Shown: one piece after another, positions 43,594 through 51,738 of the stretch
Numbering within the stretch: position 1 is the stretch's first letter
How the letters are laid out: each line of letters begins with the position of its first letter
Assembly: GCA_963709555.1 (NCBI GenBank)
Contig: CAVPWR010000003.1
Coordinates: forward strand, 496,001 to 560,000
From: Sulfurisoma sp963709555
GTDB taxonomy: Bacteria > Pseudomonadota > Gammaproteobacteria > Burkholderiales > Rhodocyclaceae
Length of the DNA: 64,000 nucleotides
Direction of reading: 5' to 3'
The notes under the pieces: generated by a model
Seen by the model: the letters and a program-made list of their open reading frames with translations, nothing else
Told to the model about the DNA's origin: nothing
The model's database searches: none
Program-made: the position numbers and the translations under genes

Positions 43594-44097
43594 ATGACTC
43601 CTGTCCTGTTCGACTTTTCCGACCCGGGTTCGGTGGCATTGTGGAGCCCGATCAACGATGGCGTGATGGGCGGGCTATCCCAAAGCCGGCTGCGCCACGA
43701 CACGGCCGGGCACGCGGTCTTCGCCGGCCACGTCTCGTTCGAGAACAACGGGGGATTCGCCTCGGTGCGCTGCCGGCCCGGTGATCTCGGCAGGAAGGAC
43801 GTCGTTGCCTATCTTCTGCACGTACTTGGCGACGGCAAGCGTTACAAGCTGAATCTGCGCACCGACGACAGCCTGGATGGCGTCAATTACCAGGCCCGCT
43901 TCGATCCTCCTGCCGGCAGGTGGACAAGCTGCCGTCTCGCCAGCGCCGACTTTTTGCCGACCTGGCGCGGCAAGCCCGTTCCCGATGCGCCGCCGCTCGA
44001 CACCGGCCGCGTCAGACAAATCGGCCTCATGATCGCCGATCGGCAAGAGGGGCCATTCCGTCTGGCCGTCAGGTCGATCGCCGTGGAAATCGCCTGA
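43594..44097 (+). CDS. CIA30 family protein
   Basis: 167 residues of the complex I intermediate-associated protein 30 family: WSPINDGVMGGLSQSR, HVSFENNGGFASVRC and YKLNLRTDDSLDGVNYQ. A beta-sandwich protein with NDUFAF1-like fold; bacterial role unclear. ATG 43594 gives the usual N-terminus (VLFDFSDPGS). A copy of the dispersed repeat (43931-43955) is embedded in this coding sequence. The hydrolase gene starts two bases after the stop. Confidence 0.9.
   Translation: MTPVLFDFSDPGSVALWSPINDGVMGGLSQSRLRHDTAGHAVFAGHVSFENNGGFASVRCRPGDLGRKDVVAYLLHVLGDGKRYKLNLRTDDSLDGVNYQARFDPPAGRWTSCRLASADFLPTWRGKPVPDAPPLDTGRVRQIGLMIADRQEGPFRLAVRSIAVEIA
43931..43955. repeat. Copy 3 of the dispersed repeat, inside the CIA30 gene
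   Basis: CGCCAGCGCCGACTTTTT at 43938-43955 is identical to 52485-52502, and the preceding seven bases differ at one position. It encodes RLASADFL in the CIA30 frame. Confidence 0.65.
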
Positions 44098-44099
44098 TC

Positions 44100-44984
44100 G
44101 TGTTTTGGTTGCTCGGGCTTCTCGCCACCATCGGACTGTTGGCCGGCTTGCGCTGGACGATCCATCGCAGCCTGGCCCCGCAACGGGTGATCGAGGTCCG
44201 GACGCCGGCCGATGTCGGCTTGCGGCATCGGGACGTCACGATTCCCACCGAAAACGGCAAGTCCCTGTTCGGCTGGTTCATCCCCGCGAACCGGCAAGGC
44301 GGGGAGGGCAGGGCAGGGCGGTGGCCGGCGGTGGTCCTGCTCCACGGCTGGGGCGGCAACGCCGAAACGCTGTTGCCCTTGGCGGCTCCGCTGCACGAAG
44401 CGGGGTTCGCCCTCCTGTTCATCGATGCGCGGTGCCATGGCAGGAGCGACGAGGACAGCTTCGCCTCGATGCCTCGCTTCGCCGAGGATCTCGGCCGTGC
44501 CATCGACTGGCTGAAGCGACGCGACGACATCGACCCGCAAGCCATCGCCGCCATCGGTCACTCCGTCGGTGCGGGCGCCGTCCTGCTGAGCGCCGCGCGG
44601 CGAAGCGACCTTGCCGCGATCGTCAGCATCGCCGCCTTCACCCATCCGGTCGCGATGATGCGGCGCTGGTTCGCCGCGAAGGGAATCCCCTACCTGCCCA
44701 TCGGCTGGCTGATGCTGCGCTACGTCGAATGGGTGATCGGCCACCGCTTCGACGATATCGCGCCGGTGAACACCATCCGGCAGGTGGCTTGCCCGACATT
44801 GCTGATCCATGGCGCCGAGGATACGACCGTGCCGGTCAGCGAGGCCCATGCCATCCACGCCGGCCGCGCGGGCGACCATGTCCAGCTGAAGGTCGTCGCC
44901 GGCAGCCACGACGACTACGCCGATCTCGACCGGGAGTTGCCGGTGCTGGTGGGCTTCCTGGCCGCGATGGTCGAGAAGCGATAG
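44100..44984 (+). CDS. Alpha/beta hydrolase with N-terminal membrane helix
   Basis: 294 residues from GTG 44100. One N-terminal hydrophobic helix (FWLLGLLATIGLLAGL) then an alpha/beta hydrolase fold: VVLLHGWGGNAETLLPL (oxyanion), DARCHGRSDED, nucleophile GHSVGAGAVLL, acid HGAEDTTVPVS and the histidine in AGSHDDYADL. Probable membrane-anchored esterase or thioesterase of unknown substrate. Co-transcribed with the CIA30 gene. Confidence 0.88.
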   Translation: MFWLLGLLATIGLLAGLRWTIHRSLAPQRVIEVRTPADVGLRHRDVTIPTENGKSLFGWFIPANRQGGEGRAGRWPAVVLLHGWGGNAETLLPLAAPLHEAGFALLFIDARCHGRSDEDSFASMPRFAEDLGRAIDWLKRRDDIDPQAIAAIGHSVGAGAVLLSAARRSDLAAIVSIAAFTHPVAMMRRWFAAKGIPYLPIGWLMLRYVEWVIGHRFDDIAPVNTIRQVACPTLLIHGAEDTTVPVSEAHAIHAGRAGDHVQLKVVAGSHDDYADLDRELPVLVGFLAAMVEKR

Positions 44985-45020
44985 CATAGGGGCGTCACTG
45001 GCCACATTCCGCGTCCCATC

Positions 45021-45245
45021 ATGTTTGTAGTCGTCATCGCCCTCATCGTCCTGGCAATCGCCGTCGGCGCCATCTACCTGATCCTCAAGAACATGGGCGA
45101 GGAGGGCATCGAAATCGCCGCTCCCGGCAGTTGCAAGAGCGGGCGATGCGGTGTGCGTTGTGCTCCTGTGGCCGACGAACGTCGTGAAGCGACGGAGGAA
45201 ATGGCCGACGAAGCCGACGAGATCAGGCGAAAGGACGTCGCCTAG
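45021..45245 (+). CDS. small membrane protein with Cys cluster, 74 aa
   Basis: One membrane helix (FVVVIALIVLAIAVGAIYLIL), then IAAPGSCKSGRCGVRCAP with three cysteines in ten residues and an acidic tail. It could bind a metal or form disulfides outside the membrane. No family recognised. Confidence 0.65.
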   Translation: MFVVVIALIVLAIAVGAIYLILKNMGEEGIEIAAPGSCKSGRCGVRCAPVADERREATEEMADEADEIRRKDVA

Positions 45246-45310
45246 ACAAAGGCGCACGAGCGGCCGGGCCGCCACGTCAAGAATTGTCGCCGTCAGTGAC
45301 ATGCCCATAA

Positions 45311-45391
45311 AACGTGTCGCAATTTATTGAAAATATCGACACATTGTCTTGACCTTTCGCTCTCGGCGACATAAGCTGCGAACGTGTCGCA
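45311..45391 (+). promoter_or_regulatory. fic promoter framed by 11-bp direct repeats
   Basis: TTGACC (45349-45354), 17 bases and TAAGCT (45372-45377) make a sigma-70-type promoter. AACGTGTCGCA occurs at 45311-45321 and again at 45381-45391, on both sides of it, and CGACAC at 45337-45342 is inverted to GTGTCG at 45314. The downstream copy lies between the -10 and the ATG at 45411. This is a good operator candidate, perhaps for the winged-helix end of the Fic protein itself. Confidence 0.6.
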
Positions 45392-45410
45392 CAAATTGGG
45401 TTTTGTCATC

Positions 45411-46529
45411 ATGACTCCGAAAGCTGTGGTCTGGCGCCCTGACAGACCTTACAACGAACTCCCCAAGCTGCCGCCCGCGCAAGAGCTGGAAACCAAGCCC
45501 GTGCTCAAGCGCTGCATCGCTGCCCGTGCCGCGTTGGCCGAACTCAAGCAGGCCGCCGAACTGATCCCAAACCAGTCGATGCTGATCAACACGATCCCGT
45601 TGTTGGAAGCCAGGGACAGTTCCGAAATCGAGAACATCGTCACGACGTCCGACCGGCTGTTTCAGTACGCGGAGATGGCAGGGCAGGCAGATGCCGCCAC
45701 CAAGGAGGCCCTGCGCTATCGGTCCGCTTTGCATCAAGGCTATCACCACCTGGCGGAACGACCTCTCTGCACAGCGACCGCGGTGGAAATCTGCCGAACC
45801 ATCAAGGGCGTCGACCTGGACATACGCCGAACCCCGGGCACCCAATTGGCCAACGACCGAACGGGCGAGGTGATCTACACCCCGCCGGAAGGCGAAGCCC
45901 GGCTACGTGACCTGCTCGCCGACTGGGAGCGCTTTCTGCACAACGAGACCGGGATCGATCCGCTGATCCGCATGGCCGTTTGCCACTACCAGTTCGAAGC
46001 CATTCATCCATTCGCCGACGGCAATGGTCGCACCGGCCGCGTGATCAACATCCTCTACCTGATCCAGGAAGGCCTTCTCACGCTGCCGATTCTCTACCTC
46101 AGCCGCCACATCATCGCCCGCAAGGCCGACTATTACCGCCTGTTGCTGGATGTGACCCGCGCAGGCGCCTGGGAGCCTTGGCTGCTTTACATGCTAGAAG
46201 CGGTGGAAGAAACCTCCCGCTGGACCACCGGCAAGATCGCCGCCATTCGCGCCCTGGTCGAGCACACCGCCATCCACGTTCGGGAACATGCACCCAAGAT
46301 CTACAGTCGCGAACTGGTGGATGTGATCTTCGAACAGCCCTATTGCCGCATCGCCAATCTGGTGGAAAGGAACATCGCGCAGCGCCAGGCTGCCTCGCGC
46401 TACTTGAAGGACCTGGCCAGGTTGGGCGTGCTTAGGGAAATAAAGGTCGGCAAGGAAAAGCTCTTCATCCACCCGAAACTGATGCAGTTGCTGACGCGCG
46501 ACGGCAACGACTTTGCCCGATATGCCTGA
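45411..46529 (+). CDS. Fic family AMP-transferase
   Basis: 372 residues from ATG 45411 (GTG 45384 lies inside the putative operator). The N-terminal inhibitory helix has SSEIEN at 70-75, the (S/T)xxxE(G/N) motif of class II Fic proteins; the active motif HPFADGNGRTGR is complete at 199-210, so regulated AMPylation activity is expected. The last 90 residues (IFEQPYCRIANLVERNIAQRQ to LGVLREIKVGKEKLF) form a winged-helix domain. Class II Fics act alone without a separate antitoxin. It sits directly before a decayed restriction-modification locus. Confidence 0.93.
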   Translation: MTPKAVVWRPDRPYNELPKLPPAQELETKPVLKRCIAARAALAELKQAAELIPNQSMLINTIPLLEARDSSEIENIVTTSDRLFQYAEMAGQADAATKEALRYRSALHQGYHHLAERPLCTATAVEICRTIKGVDLDIRRTPGTQLANDRTGEVIYTPPEGEARLRDLLADWERFLHNETGIDPLIRMAVCHYQFEAIHPFADGNGRTGRVINILYLIQEGLLTLPILYLSRHIIARKADYYRLLLDVTRAGAWEPWLLYMLEAVEETSRWTTGKIAAIRALVEHTAIHVREHAPKIYSRELVDVIFEQPYCRIANLVERNIAQRQAASRYLKDLARLGVLREIKVGKEKLFIHPKLMQLLTRDGNDFARYA

Positions 46530-46634
46530 AAGCGGCTTGGCCGACAAAACTCGTTAGGCCGTTACTACTGGCCAGCGGGCCGGCGAGACGAACCTATTGA
46601 CCATGCCCGTTTCGGGTCCTAACATGCCCGAAAT

Positions 46635-46925
46635 GGGTACGACATCGTCACCGACGAGGCGCACCGCTCCATCTACAAGCTCTGGCGCCAGGTGCTCGAA
46701 TACTTCGATGCCCACCTCATCGGCCTCACCGCCACGCCCAACAAGCAGACCTTCGGCTTCTTCAACCAGAACCTGGTCATGGAATACGGCCACGAGCAGG
46801 CCGTGGCCGACGGCGTGAACGTCAATTACGACGTCTATCGCATCCGCACCGAAGTCACCGAAGCGGGCAGCAAGGTCGAGGCCGGCTACTGGCTGGAAGT
46901 GCGCGACAAGGAAAACCATTACTGA
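46635..46925 (+). pseudogene. HsdR (type I restriction) helicase fragment
   Basis: Ninety-seven open codons match the middle of a type I restriction endonuclease subunit: YDIVTDEAHRSIYKLW (DEAH box), YFDAHLIGLTATPNKQT and MEYGHEQAVADGVNVNYDV. Nuclease and N-terminal helicase motifs are absent and the frame has no start with a ribosome site. A remnant. Upstream 46530-46634 holds no gene; it contains ATGCCCGTTTCGGGT and ATGCCCGAAATGGGT, near-inverted short repeats at the breakpoint. Confidence 0.9.
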
Positions 46926-46942
46926 GGATGGGCTGTCATGCA

Positions 46943-47755
46943 ATGGCGAAATGGGAGCTAATTCCTGCCTACCAGCGGCTGAAGCAGCCCCCTCCGGAAA
47001 GCGTGCTGATCAATCGATTTAAGCAGAATGCGAACCTGCTGATACAGGCACAGCTCGGTGTCTTTACGATCAGCCATCACTCAAAGACGCCGTTGGAGAG
47101 AATCGGTATCGTCGAGCGCGACGACTTCTGGGCCACCACATCGAACAAGCAACTCAACTTCGTGCAGCACATCAAGACGCTGCTCGCCATTCCCGGCCGC
47201 GCGGCCGTGGTTGTCCCGGACAACGTGCTGTTCGAGGGCGGGGCGGGCGAGATCATCCGGCGCAAGCTGCTGCACGAGTGCGAGGTGCACACCCTGCTGC
47301 GCCTGCCCACGGGACTGTTCTACGCCCAGGGCGTGAAGGCTAACGTGATTTTCTTTGACAAGAAGCCGGCGTCGGAGAGCCCATGGACCAAGAAGCTGTG
47401 GATCTACGACCTGCGCACCAACATGCACTTCACGCTCAAGACCAACCCGATGCGGGTTGAGGATCTGACCGAGTTCGTGACGCTCTACAACCCGGCCAAC
47501 CGCCAGCAGCGGGCGCCGACATGGAGCGCAGAGAATGCGGAAGGGCGTTGGCGCGCCTATGACTACGAGGAACTGGTGGCGCGCGACAAGGCGAGCCTCG
47601 ACATCTTCTGGCTCAAGGACGATGCTCTGGCCGACAGTGACAATCTGCCACCGCCGGATGTGATCGCGCAGGAGATCGTGGATGACCTGGAGGCGGCGCT
47701 GGAACAGTTCCGGCTGATCGCCACCGATTTGAGCAGCGACGCAGCCGCGAAGTAA
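46943..47755 (+). CDS. Chimeric FRG-fragment / HsdM C-terminal frame
   Basis: 270 residues in one open frame. Residues 1-34 (ELIPAYQRLKQPPPES, INRFKQNANLLIQAQ) look like the start of a FRG domain and GVFTISHHSKTPLERI like its end, with the conserved middle missing. From about residue 60 it is HsdM: RDDFWATTSNKQLNFVQHI, GRAAVVVPDNVLFEGGAGE, LLRLPTGLFYAQGVKANVIF, KKLWIYDLRTNMHF and a helical end. The SAM-binding FxGxG and NPPF motifs lie outside the retained part, so it cannot methylate DNA. Either a scar or a domesticated fusion; the open frame is noteworthy. Confidence 0.75.
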   Translation: MAKWELIPAYQRLKQPPPESVLINRFKQNANLLIQAQLGVFTISHHSKTPLERIGIVERDDFWATTSNKQLNFVQHIKTLLAIPGRAAVVVPDNVLFEGGAGEIIRRKLLHECEVHTLLRLPTGLFYAQGVKANVIFFDKKPASESPWTKKLWIYDLRTNMHFTLKTNPMRVEDLTEFVTLYNPANRQQRAPTWSAENAEGRWRAYDYEELVARDKASLDIFWLKDDALADSDNLPPPDVIAQEIVDDLEAALEQFRLIATDLSSDAAAK

Positions 47756-47780
47756 GACCGGCTGGCGGCCAAGCTGTGGC

Positions 47781-48083
47781 TTAGCCCAGGTCTTTCAAAA
47801 ACCGGTCGCGGGCAGCATCCAATGCCGTCTGCCGGTCCTCCGGCACCTGACGTTTGCACTCCGCGTAGAACGTCTCGAAGGCATTGAGGACGTTCGCCTT
47901 CGACACGGAATCATGTTTCGTCTTTCCTGGCGCGCCCTCAGCGCCCCCGAGTGGCTTGAGCACCGCGTACTTCGGGATGAGGCGCTGTCCGCCCTTGCCG
48001 GTTCCCAGCATCGGACCGGTCTTCACGTATTCCTCGCCTTCGTACTCGAAGCGCGCACCTTGCGGCAATTGGTGGATTTTCAT
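47781..48083 (-). CDS. small protein of unknown function, 100 aa
   Basis: MKIHQLPQGARFEYEGEEYV starts a probable small beta domain (KTGPMLGTGKGGQRLIPKY), followed by a helical end (VLNAFETFYAECKRQVPED). No family recognised; no signal peptide. It ends just past the HsdM remnant on the opposite strand. Confidence 0.7.
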   Translation of the reverse strand: MKIHQLPQGARFEYEGEEYVKTGPMLGTGKGGQRLIPKYAVLKPLGGAEGAPGKTKHDSVSKANVLNAFETFYAECKRQVPEDRQTALDAARDRFLKDLG

Positions 48084-48117
48084 GGGGGGGCGTGATCGAA
48101 CCGGGTTGTGCCGACAT

Positions 48118-48420
48118 TCAATCGGCGTAGTTGTATTCCGAACTCTTGACGATGCCGGCATCCAGAACGACCTTGCAGGCGAATCTGCCGTAGGTTCTGG
48201 ACTCTGCCAGGTAAGCGATACCGGAATTCCCGTGCGGGGTTTTGAGGCCGTGTTCTTCGGCAAACCCTTTCAATTGCGCCAGGTTCATTCCCGGCTTGAT
48301 TTGACTGCACACTTCCGTCATGCGCTTCTCGCCGGTCGACAGGGCGATATAGAAATAGGCAATTCCGAACAGCAGGGGGACGCCAAACACGAATGCCAGG
48401 CCTTTAACGATTGGGTTCAT
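48118..48420 (-). CDS. small exported protein, 100 aa, BamE-like fold possible
   Basis: Membrane or signal helix (GLAFVFGVPLLFGIAYFYIA), then VCSQIKPGMNLAQLKGFAEE, which resembles the KxGMxxxxV motif of SmpA/BamE-type domains, and SRTYGRFACKVVLDAG with a second Cys. No named family. Confidence 0.65.
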   Translation of the reverse strand: MNPIVKGLAFVFGVPLLFGIAYFYIALSTGEKRMTEVCSQIKPGMNLAQLKGFAEEHGLKTPHGNSGIAYLAESRTYGRFACKVVLDAGIVKSSEYNYAD

Positions 48421-48462
48421 TGCGTGTCGCGGTCAGACGGTCAGGCGCTGCTGCTGGCGCCG

Positions 48463-48903
48463 TCATGGTTGAACATCGATGCCGTGGCTGGCCAGCCACG
48501 ATTTGTCCAGTTCCCATTGAATCAGCTTGATGCCCGGCTGCGCCGCGGCGATCGCGGCGACCTCGGCCTGGACGAGGCCGAGTTCCGTTTGTGCGGCGAT
48601 GAAGGCGGGATCGTTGGGGTTCTTCACGTTGATTTCGGGGTGGATGGCGCCGATGAAGCGGAATGCAGGAACCTGGACGTTGCGAGGCGTGGTCAGCACC
48701 GCGATGTCTCCCTCGACGCGGACGGCGCGGAAGCGGTAGGGGTAGTTGTTGAGCCGGTCGCTGGCTTTGGCCTGGATCGCGGCATTGATCTCGCGGGCGC
48801 GCGGGTCGGGACGGTTCAGGACCCAGTCCGTCGCCAGCGACAGGATCACGAGGAGCACGATCCATTGCCAGTAGGCCAGCTTGGGCAGGCGGGGCAGGGG
48901 CAT
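48463..48903 (-). CDS. membrane-anchored protein of unknown function, 146 aa
   Basis: One N-terminal helix (YWQWIVLLVILSLATDWVL), then an extracytoplasmic part with AREINAAIQAKASDRLNNYP, FRAVRVEGDIAVLTTPRNV and a C-terminal KLIQWELDKSWLASHGID. No family recognised. 11 bases separate it from the yjdM stop upstream. Confidence 0.7.
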   Translation of the reverse strand: MPLPRLPKLAYWQWIVLLVILSLATDWVLNRPDPRAREINAAIQAKASDRLNNYPYRFRAVRVEGDIAVLTTPRNVQVPAFRFIGAIHPEINVKNPNDPAFIAAQTELGLVQAEVAAIAAAQPGIKLIQWELDKSWLASHGIDVQP

Positions 48904-48914
48904 CGGAAATCCGT

Positions 48915-49253
48915 CTAGGCCTTCTTCACGAATTCCGATTTCAGCGACATGGGTCCGATGCCGTCGATCTTGCAGTCGATGTCGTGATCGCCTTCGACCA
49001 GGCGGATGTTCTTGACCTTGGTCCCGACCTTGACCACGAGCGAGGAGCCCTTGACCTTGAGGTCCTTGATCACCGTCACGCTGTCGCCGTCCTGCAGCAC
49101 GTTGCCGTTGGCGTCTTTCACGACGCGCCGCTCATCGCTGCTCTCGGCCGCCTGCCGGGGCCATTCGTGGGCGCATTCCGGGCAGACGAACATGTCGCCG
49201 TCTTCGTAGGTGAGTTCCGAACTGCATTTCGGGCATTGGGGCAGGGTGGTCAT
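48915..49253 (-). CDS. yjdM: YjdM/PhnA-family zinc-ribbon protein
   Basis: 112 residues. Zinc ribbon CPKCSSELTYEDGDMFVCPEC (two CxxC pairs, given in part: CPKC near 8 and CPEC near 24) and a C-terminal beta barrel with VVKDANGNVLQDGDSVTVIK and KVGTKVKNIRLVEGDHDIDC. The PhnA label is historical and does not mean phosphonate use. Function unknown. Confidence 0.95.
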   Translation of the reverse strand: MTTLPQCPKCSSELTYEDGDMFVCPECAHEWPRQAAESSDERRVVKDANGNVLQDGDSVTVIKDLKVKGSSLVVKVGTKVKNIRLVEGDHDIDCKIDGIGPMSLKSEFVKKA

Positions 49254-49302
49254 GGCTTCGTTTCCTTTGCCGGCGAGTCTATACGGCCCGGCGCAAAAGA
49301 AG

Positions 49303-49332
49303 AAGGGACCCGGCGGTCAGGCCGGGTCCCTT
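49303..49332 (-). terminator. Rho-independent terminator
   Basis: Perfect 12-base arms AAGGGACCCGGC and GCCGGGTCCCTT around a 6-base loop, followed on the minus strand by CTTCTTTTG. It ends transcription of the small membrane protein at 49369-49569. Confidence 0.88.
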
Positions 49333-49368
49333 GCGGTGTCGGATTCTCCGGCTCGCGCCGGAACGGAT

Positions 49369-49569
49369 CTATGCGTGATGCTGCCGGCGATCGGACAGGC
49401 AGCCGAAGCACATGCAGAAGCAGATGCGGGCCAGGAACAGCGTTCCCACGCCGACGATCACGGCCGCTACGCTGTGAGTTGCGCTCAGCGCGATCCAGCA
49501 GGCGGCAACGCCAAGCACCAGACCGGCAATGGAGAACAAAAGATTGATCGAGAAGAAAACGGCTTTCAT
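49369..49569 (-). CDS. small membrane protein with Cys-rich tail, 66 aa
   Basis: Two hydrophobic helices (AVFFSINLLFSIAGLVLGVAA in part, VAAVIVGVGTLFLARI) end in ICFCMCFGCLSDRRQHHA, with four cysteines in eight residues and three histidines nearby. A metal site or lipidation is conceivable. GGGGAATG precedes ATG 49569. A good terminator follows. Confidence 0.7.
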   Translation of the reverse strand: MKAVFFSINLLFSIAGLVLGVAACWIALSATHSVAAVIVGVGTLFLARICFCMCFGCLSDRRQHHA

Positions 49570-49688
49570 GACATTCCCCTTCCTATTTCGCATTGAGATA
49601 TCGGTTGAATCCTTGGTGCTAAGATAGTCATGATGATGCAATGCAACAAACGATCAATTCTCATTCGACGATCAAGAAAAACTAATCC

Positions 49689-50651
49689 ATGACGTACCGC
49701 CTGCCGCCCCTGAATGCCCTGCGCGACTTCGAAGCCGCCGCACGTCATCTCAGCTTCAAGAACGCGGCGAACGAGCTTTCCGTCACGCCGGCCGCGATCA
49801 GCCACCAGATCAAGATGCTCGAGGACTTTCTCGGCCTGGCGCTGTTTCGGCGGCTGACGCGATCGCTGGAACTGACGCCGGAAGGCGAGGCCATGCTGCC
49901 GAAGGTTCGCGAGGGACTGGAATGCTTTGCCGCCGCGGTGGAAAGCACGCGCGTGCAGGTCGCGAAGGAAAGGCTGGTCGTCGTCTCGCCGCCTTCTTTC
50001 GCCACGCGCTGGCTGGTGCCGCGCCTGAAGGGGTTTTGCCAGACGCAGTCGGATGTGCAGTTGAACCTGGTCGGCTCCGTCGATGCCATCGACAACGACC
50101 AGTCGGCCGCGACGCAGGCATTCGCGAGCGTGGACCTGCGCGAGGGAGAGTCGCAGGTGGCCATCTGTTTCGGTAGCGGGGAGTATCCGGGCTTCCACGT
50201 CGACCGCATCCTGTCGTCCGGCTACGTTGCCGTTTGCAGCCCCAAGCTCATGGAAGGCGCGCATCCCCTGCGCGAGCCGGCGGATGTCCGCTTCCATGTC
50301 CTCATCCATGACGACACTATCGCCAACGAGCAGGCTCGCCCGAGTTGGGACAAGTGGCTGCGGCAGGCCGGGGTGACCGGCGTGGACGCCATCGCCGGCC
50401 CGCACTTCTGCAATTCGGGCCTGGCCCTGGTCGCTGCCGTCGAGGGTCAGGGCATCGCCCTGGCGTCGAAGCCGCTGGCGGCCACCGATGTCGCGGCAGG
50501 AAGGCTCATCTGCCCGTTCAAGGTATCGGTGCAGCAAAACTACGCCTACTACCTGGTGGTTCCGGAAGCGATCTCCGGCCGGCCCGCGATCGAAGCCTTC
50601 CGCCGCTGGCTGCGTGCCGAGGCCGCCGCCGCGGAAGCCTGCTGTGGTTGA
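49689..50651 (+). CDS. LysR-family regulator, GcvA-like
   Basis: 320 residues. N-terminal HTH (LNALRDFEAAARHLSFKNAA, ELSVTPAAISHQIKMLE) is the GcvA-type form, followed by a type 2 periplasmic-binding-like sensor domain. It is divergent from the small Cys-rich membrane protein across 119 bp, so that gene is a possible target. Ligand unknown. Confidence 0.93.
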   Translation: MTYRLPPLNALRDFEAAARHLSFKNAANELSVTPAAISHQIKMLEDFLGLALFRRLTRSLELTPEGEAMLPKVREGLECFAAAVESTRVQVAKERLVVVSPPSFATRWLVPRLKGFCQTQSDVQLNLVGSVDAIDNDQSAATQAFASVDLREGESQVAICFGSGEYPGFHVDRILSSGYVAVCSPKLMEGAHPLREPADVRFHVLIHDDTIANEQARPSWDKWLRQAGVTGVDAIAGPHFCNSGLALVAAVEGQGIALASKPLAATDVAAGRLICPFKVSVQQNYAYYLVVPEAISGRPAIEAFRRWLRAEAAAAEACCG

Positions 50652-50725
50652 GCGCTAAGCCTTCTTCCTGGCGAGGCTAAGTTGCCCGGCAGTGTTCGCT
50701 GCCGGGCCCCACAGTGGCGTGGATC

Positions 50726-51580
50726 TCAGCGGTCGTCATCCTTGTCGCGGCCGGGGCGGCGGGGGCTGTCCCTGTTTTCCGTTCGCGGCGTGGCGTCTGG
50801 CTTGGCTGGCGATTCATCACGCCGCTCCGTTGCTGGACGTGCCTCGGCAGGAGCGCCCCTGCGTTCCGTACGCTGTTTACCGGCCTCTTCGGTCGGCCGG
50901 CGGCCGTCACGTCCGTCTTTGGGCGCGACAGGGGGTGCGGGTCGCTGCGTTACGTCCGCTTTGGCGCGTGATTCATCGCGTCGCTCCGGCGCCGCACCTG
51001 CCGCGGGAGGCGGGCTCTTGCGTTCCACCCGCTGTTTGCCTTCCTGTTCGGCTGGCCGGCGGATGTCGCGGTCATCTTTGGGAACGGCGATGGGTGCCGG
51101 TTTTTGGATACGCTCAGGTTCGGGCCGGACCGCCGGAGGCGGCGATGGCGCGCGGAAGCTGTCCTGTTGCTGCATCTGGCGCGCGGGCGGGGATGCCGGC
51201 ACGGGCTGTGGCCGCGCATGCACAGGCGGGGATGCCTGCACGGGCTGTGGCCGCATATCGCGCTCCCAGGTGCCGCCGTGTTGCCGCCAATGGTTGCCGT
51301 CGCGCTCCCAGCGATGCGGCACCCAGTAATAGCCCTGGCGCGGCGCCTCCCATCTGCCCGGCACCCACACGTAGCGGACGTTCGTCCAGTTCCAGTAACC
51401 GTTGATCCAGAGGTAGCCGGCGGAGGGCGGATATCCGGAATTCTCGTAGATGGGCGGAGGCGGTGCCATGGCCACGGTGTGCTCATGCCGGTAATAGGGC
51501 TCTTGCACGGTGTGAACAGCACAACCGCCGATCAATGCCGACGTCGTTGCCAGCGCTGTTAGCAGCAGCCTACTTTTCAT
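50726..51580 (-). CDS. YXWGXW-type repeat lipoprotein
   Basis: 284 residues. Lipobox LIGGC near residue 20, then Trp/Tyr-rich YXWGXW-like units (YLWINGYWNWTNVRYVWVPG and RWEAPRQGYYWVPHRWERD), and a long Pro/Arg/Glu low-complexity C-terminal half built of imperfect repeats such as RRPAEQEGKQRVERK and RRPTEEAGKQRTERR. Outer-membrane or periplasmic; function unknown. Confidence 0.88.
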   Translation of the reverse strand: MKSRLLLTALATTSALIGGCAVHTVQEPYYRHEHTVAMAPPPPIYENSGYPPSAGYLWINGYWNWTNVRYVWVPGRWEAPRQGYYWVPHRWERDGNHWRQHGGTWERDMRPQPVQASPPVHARPQPVPASPPARQMQQQDSFRAPSPPPAVRPEPERIQKPAPIAVPKDDRDIRRPAEQEGKQRVERKSPPPAAGAAPERRDESRAKADVTQRPAPPVAPKDGRDGRRPTEEAGKQRTERRGAPAEARPATERRDESPAKPDATPRTENRDSPRRPGRDKDDDR

Positions 51581-51738
51581 GTCGCTCCCCTTTTCATTTC
51601 GCCGAAGCCGGATCGGATGTCGTCCGGAGGTCTTCGTCGAGTGAATTAACGCTGGCACGGGGTGATCGATATACGACTTGCGGGAACCGTTACACAGTCT
51701 TACATGTGGGGATCAGGTGTGAGCAGGCGAGGCCACGG

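Noticed and set aside
43264..44097. One long frame spanning the sirtuin remnant and the CIA30 gene
   Set aside because: Only the part from ATG 43594 has family sequence; the upstream part is out-of-frame sirtuin debris.
43887..45308. 473-codon minus-strand frame
   Set aside because: Shadow of the CIA30 and hydrolase genes; no start signal and no family match.
46635..47755. Functional type I restriction-modification system
   Set aside because: HsdR is a 97-codon fragment, HsdS is absent and HsdM lacks its SAM-binding motifs.
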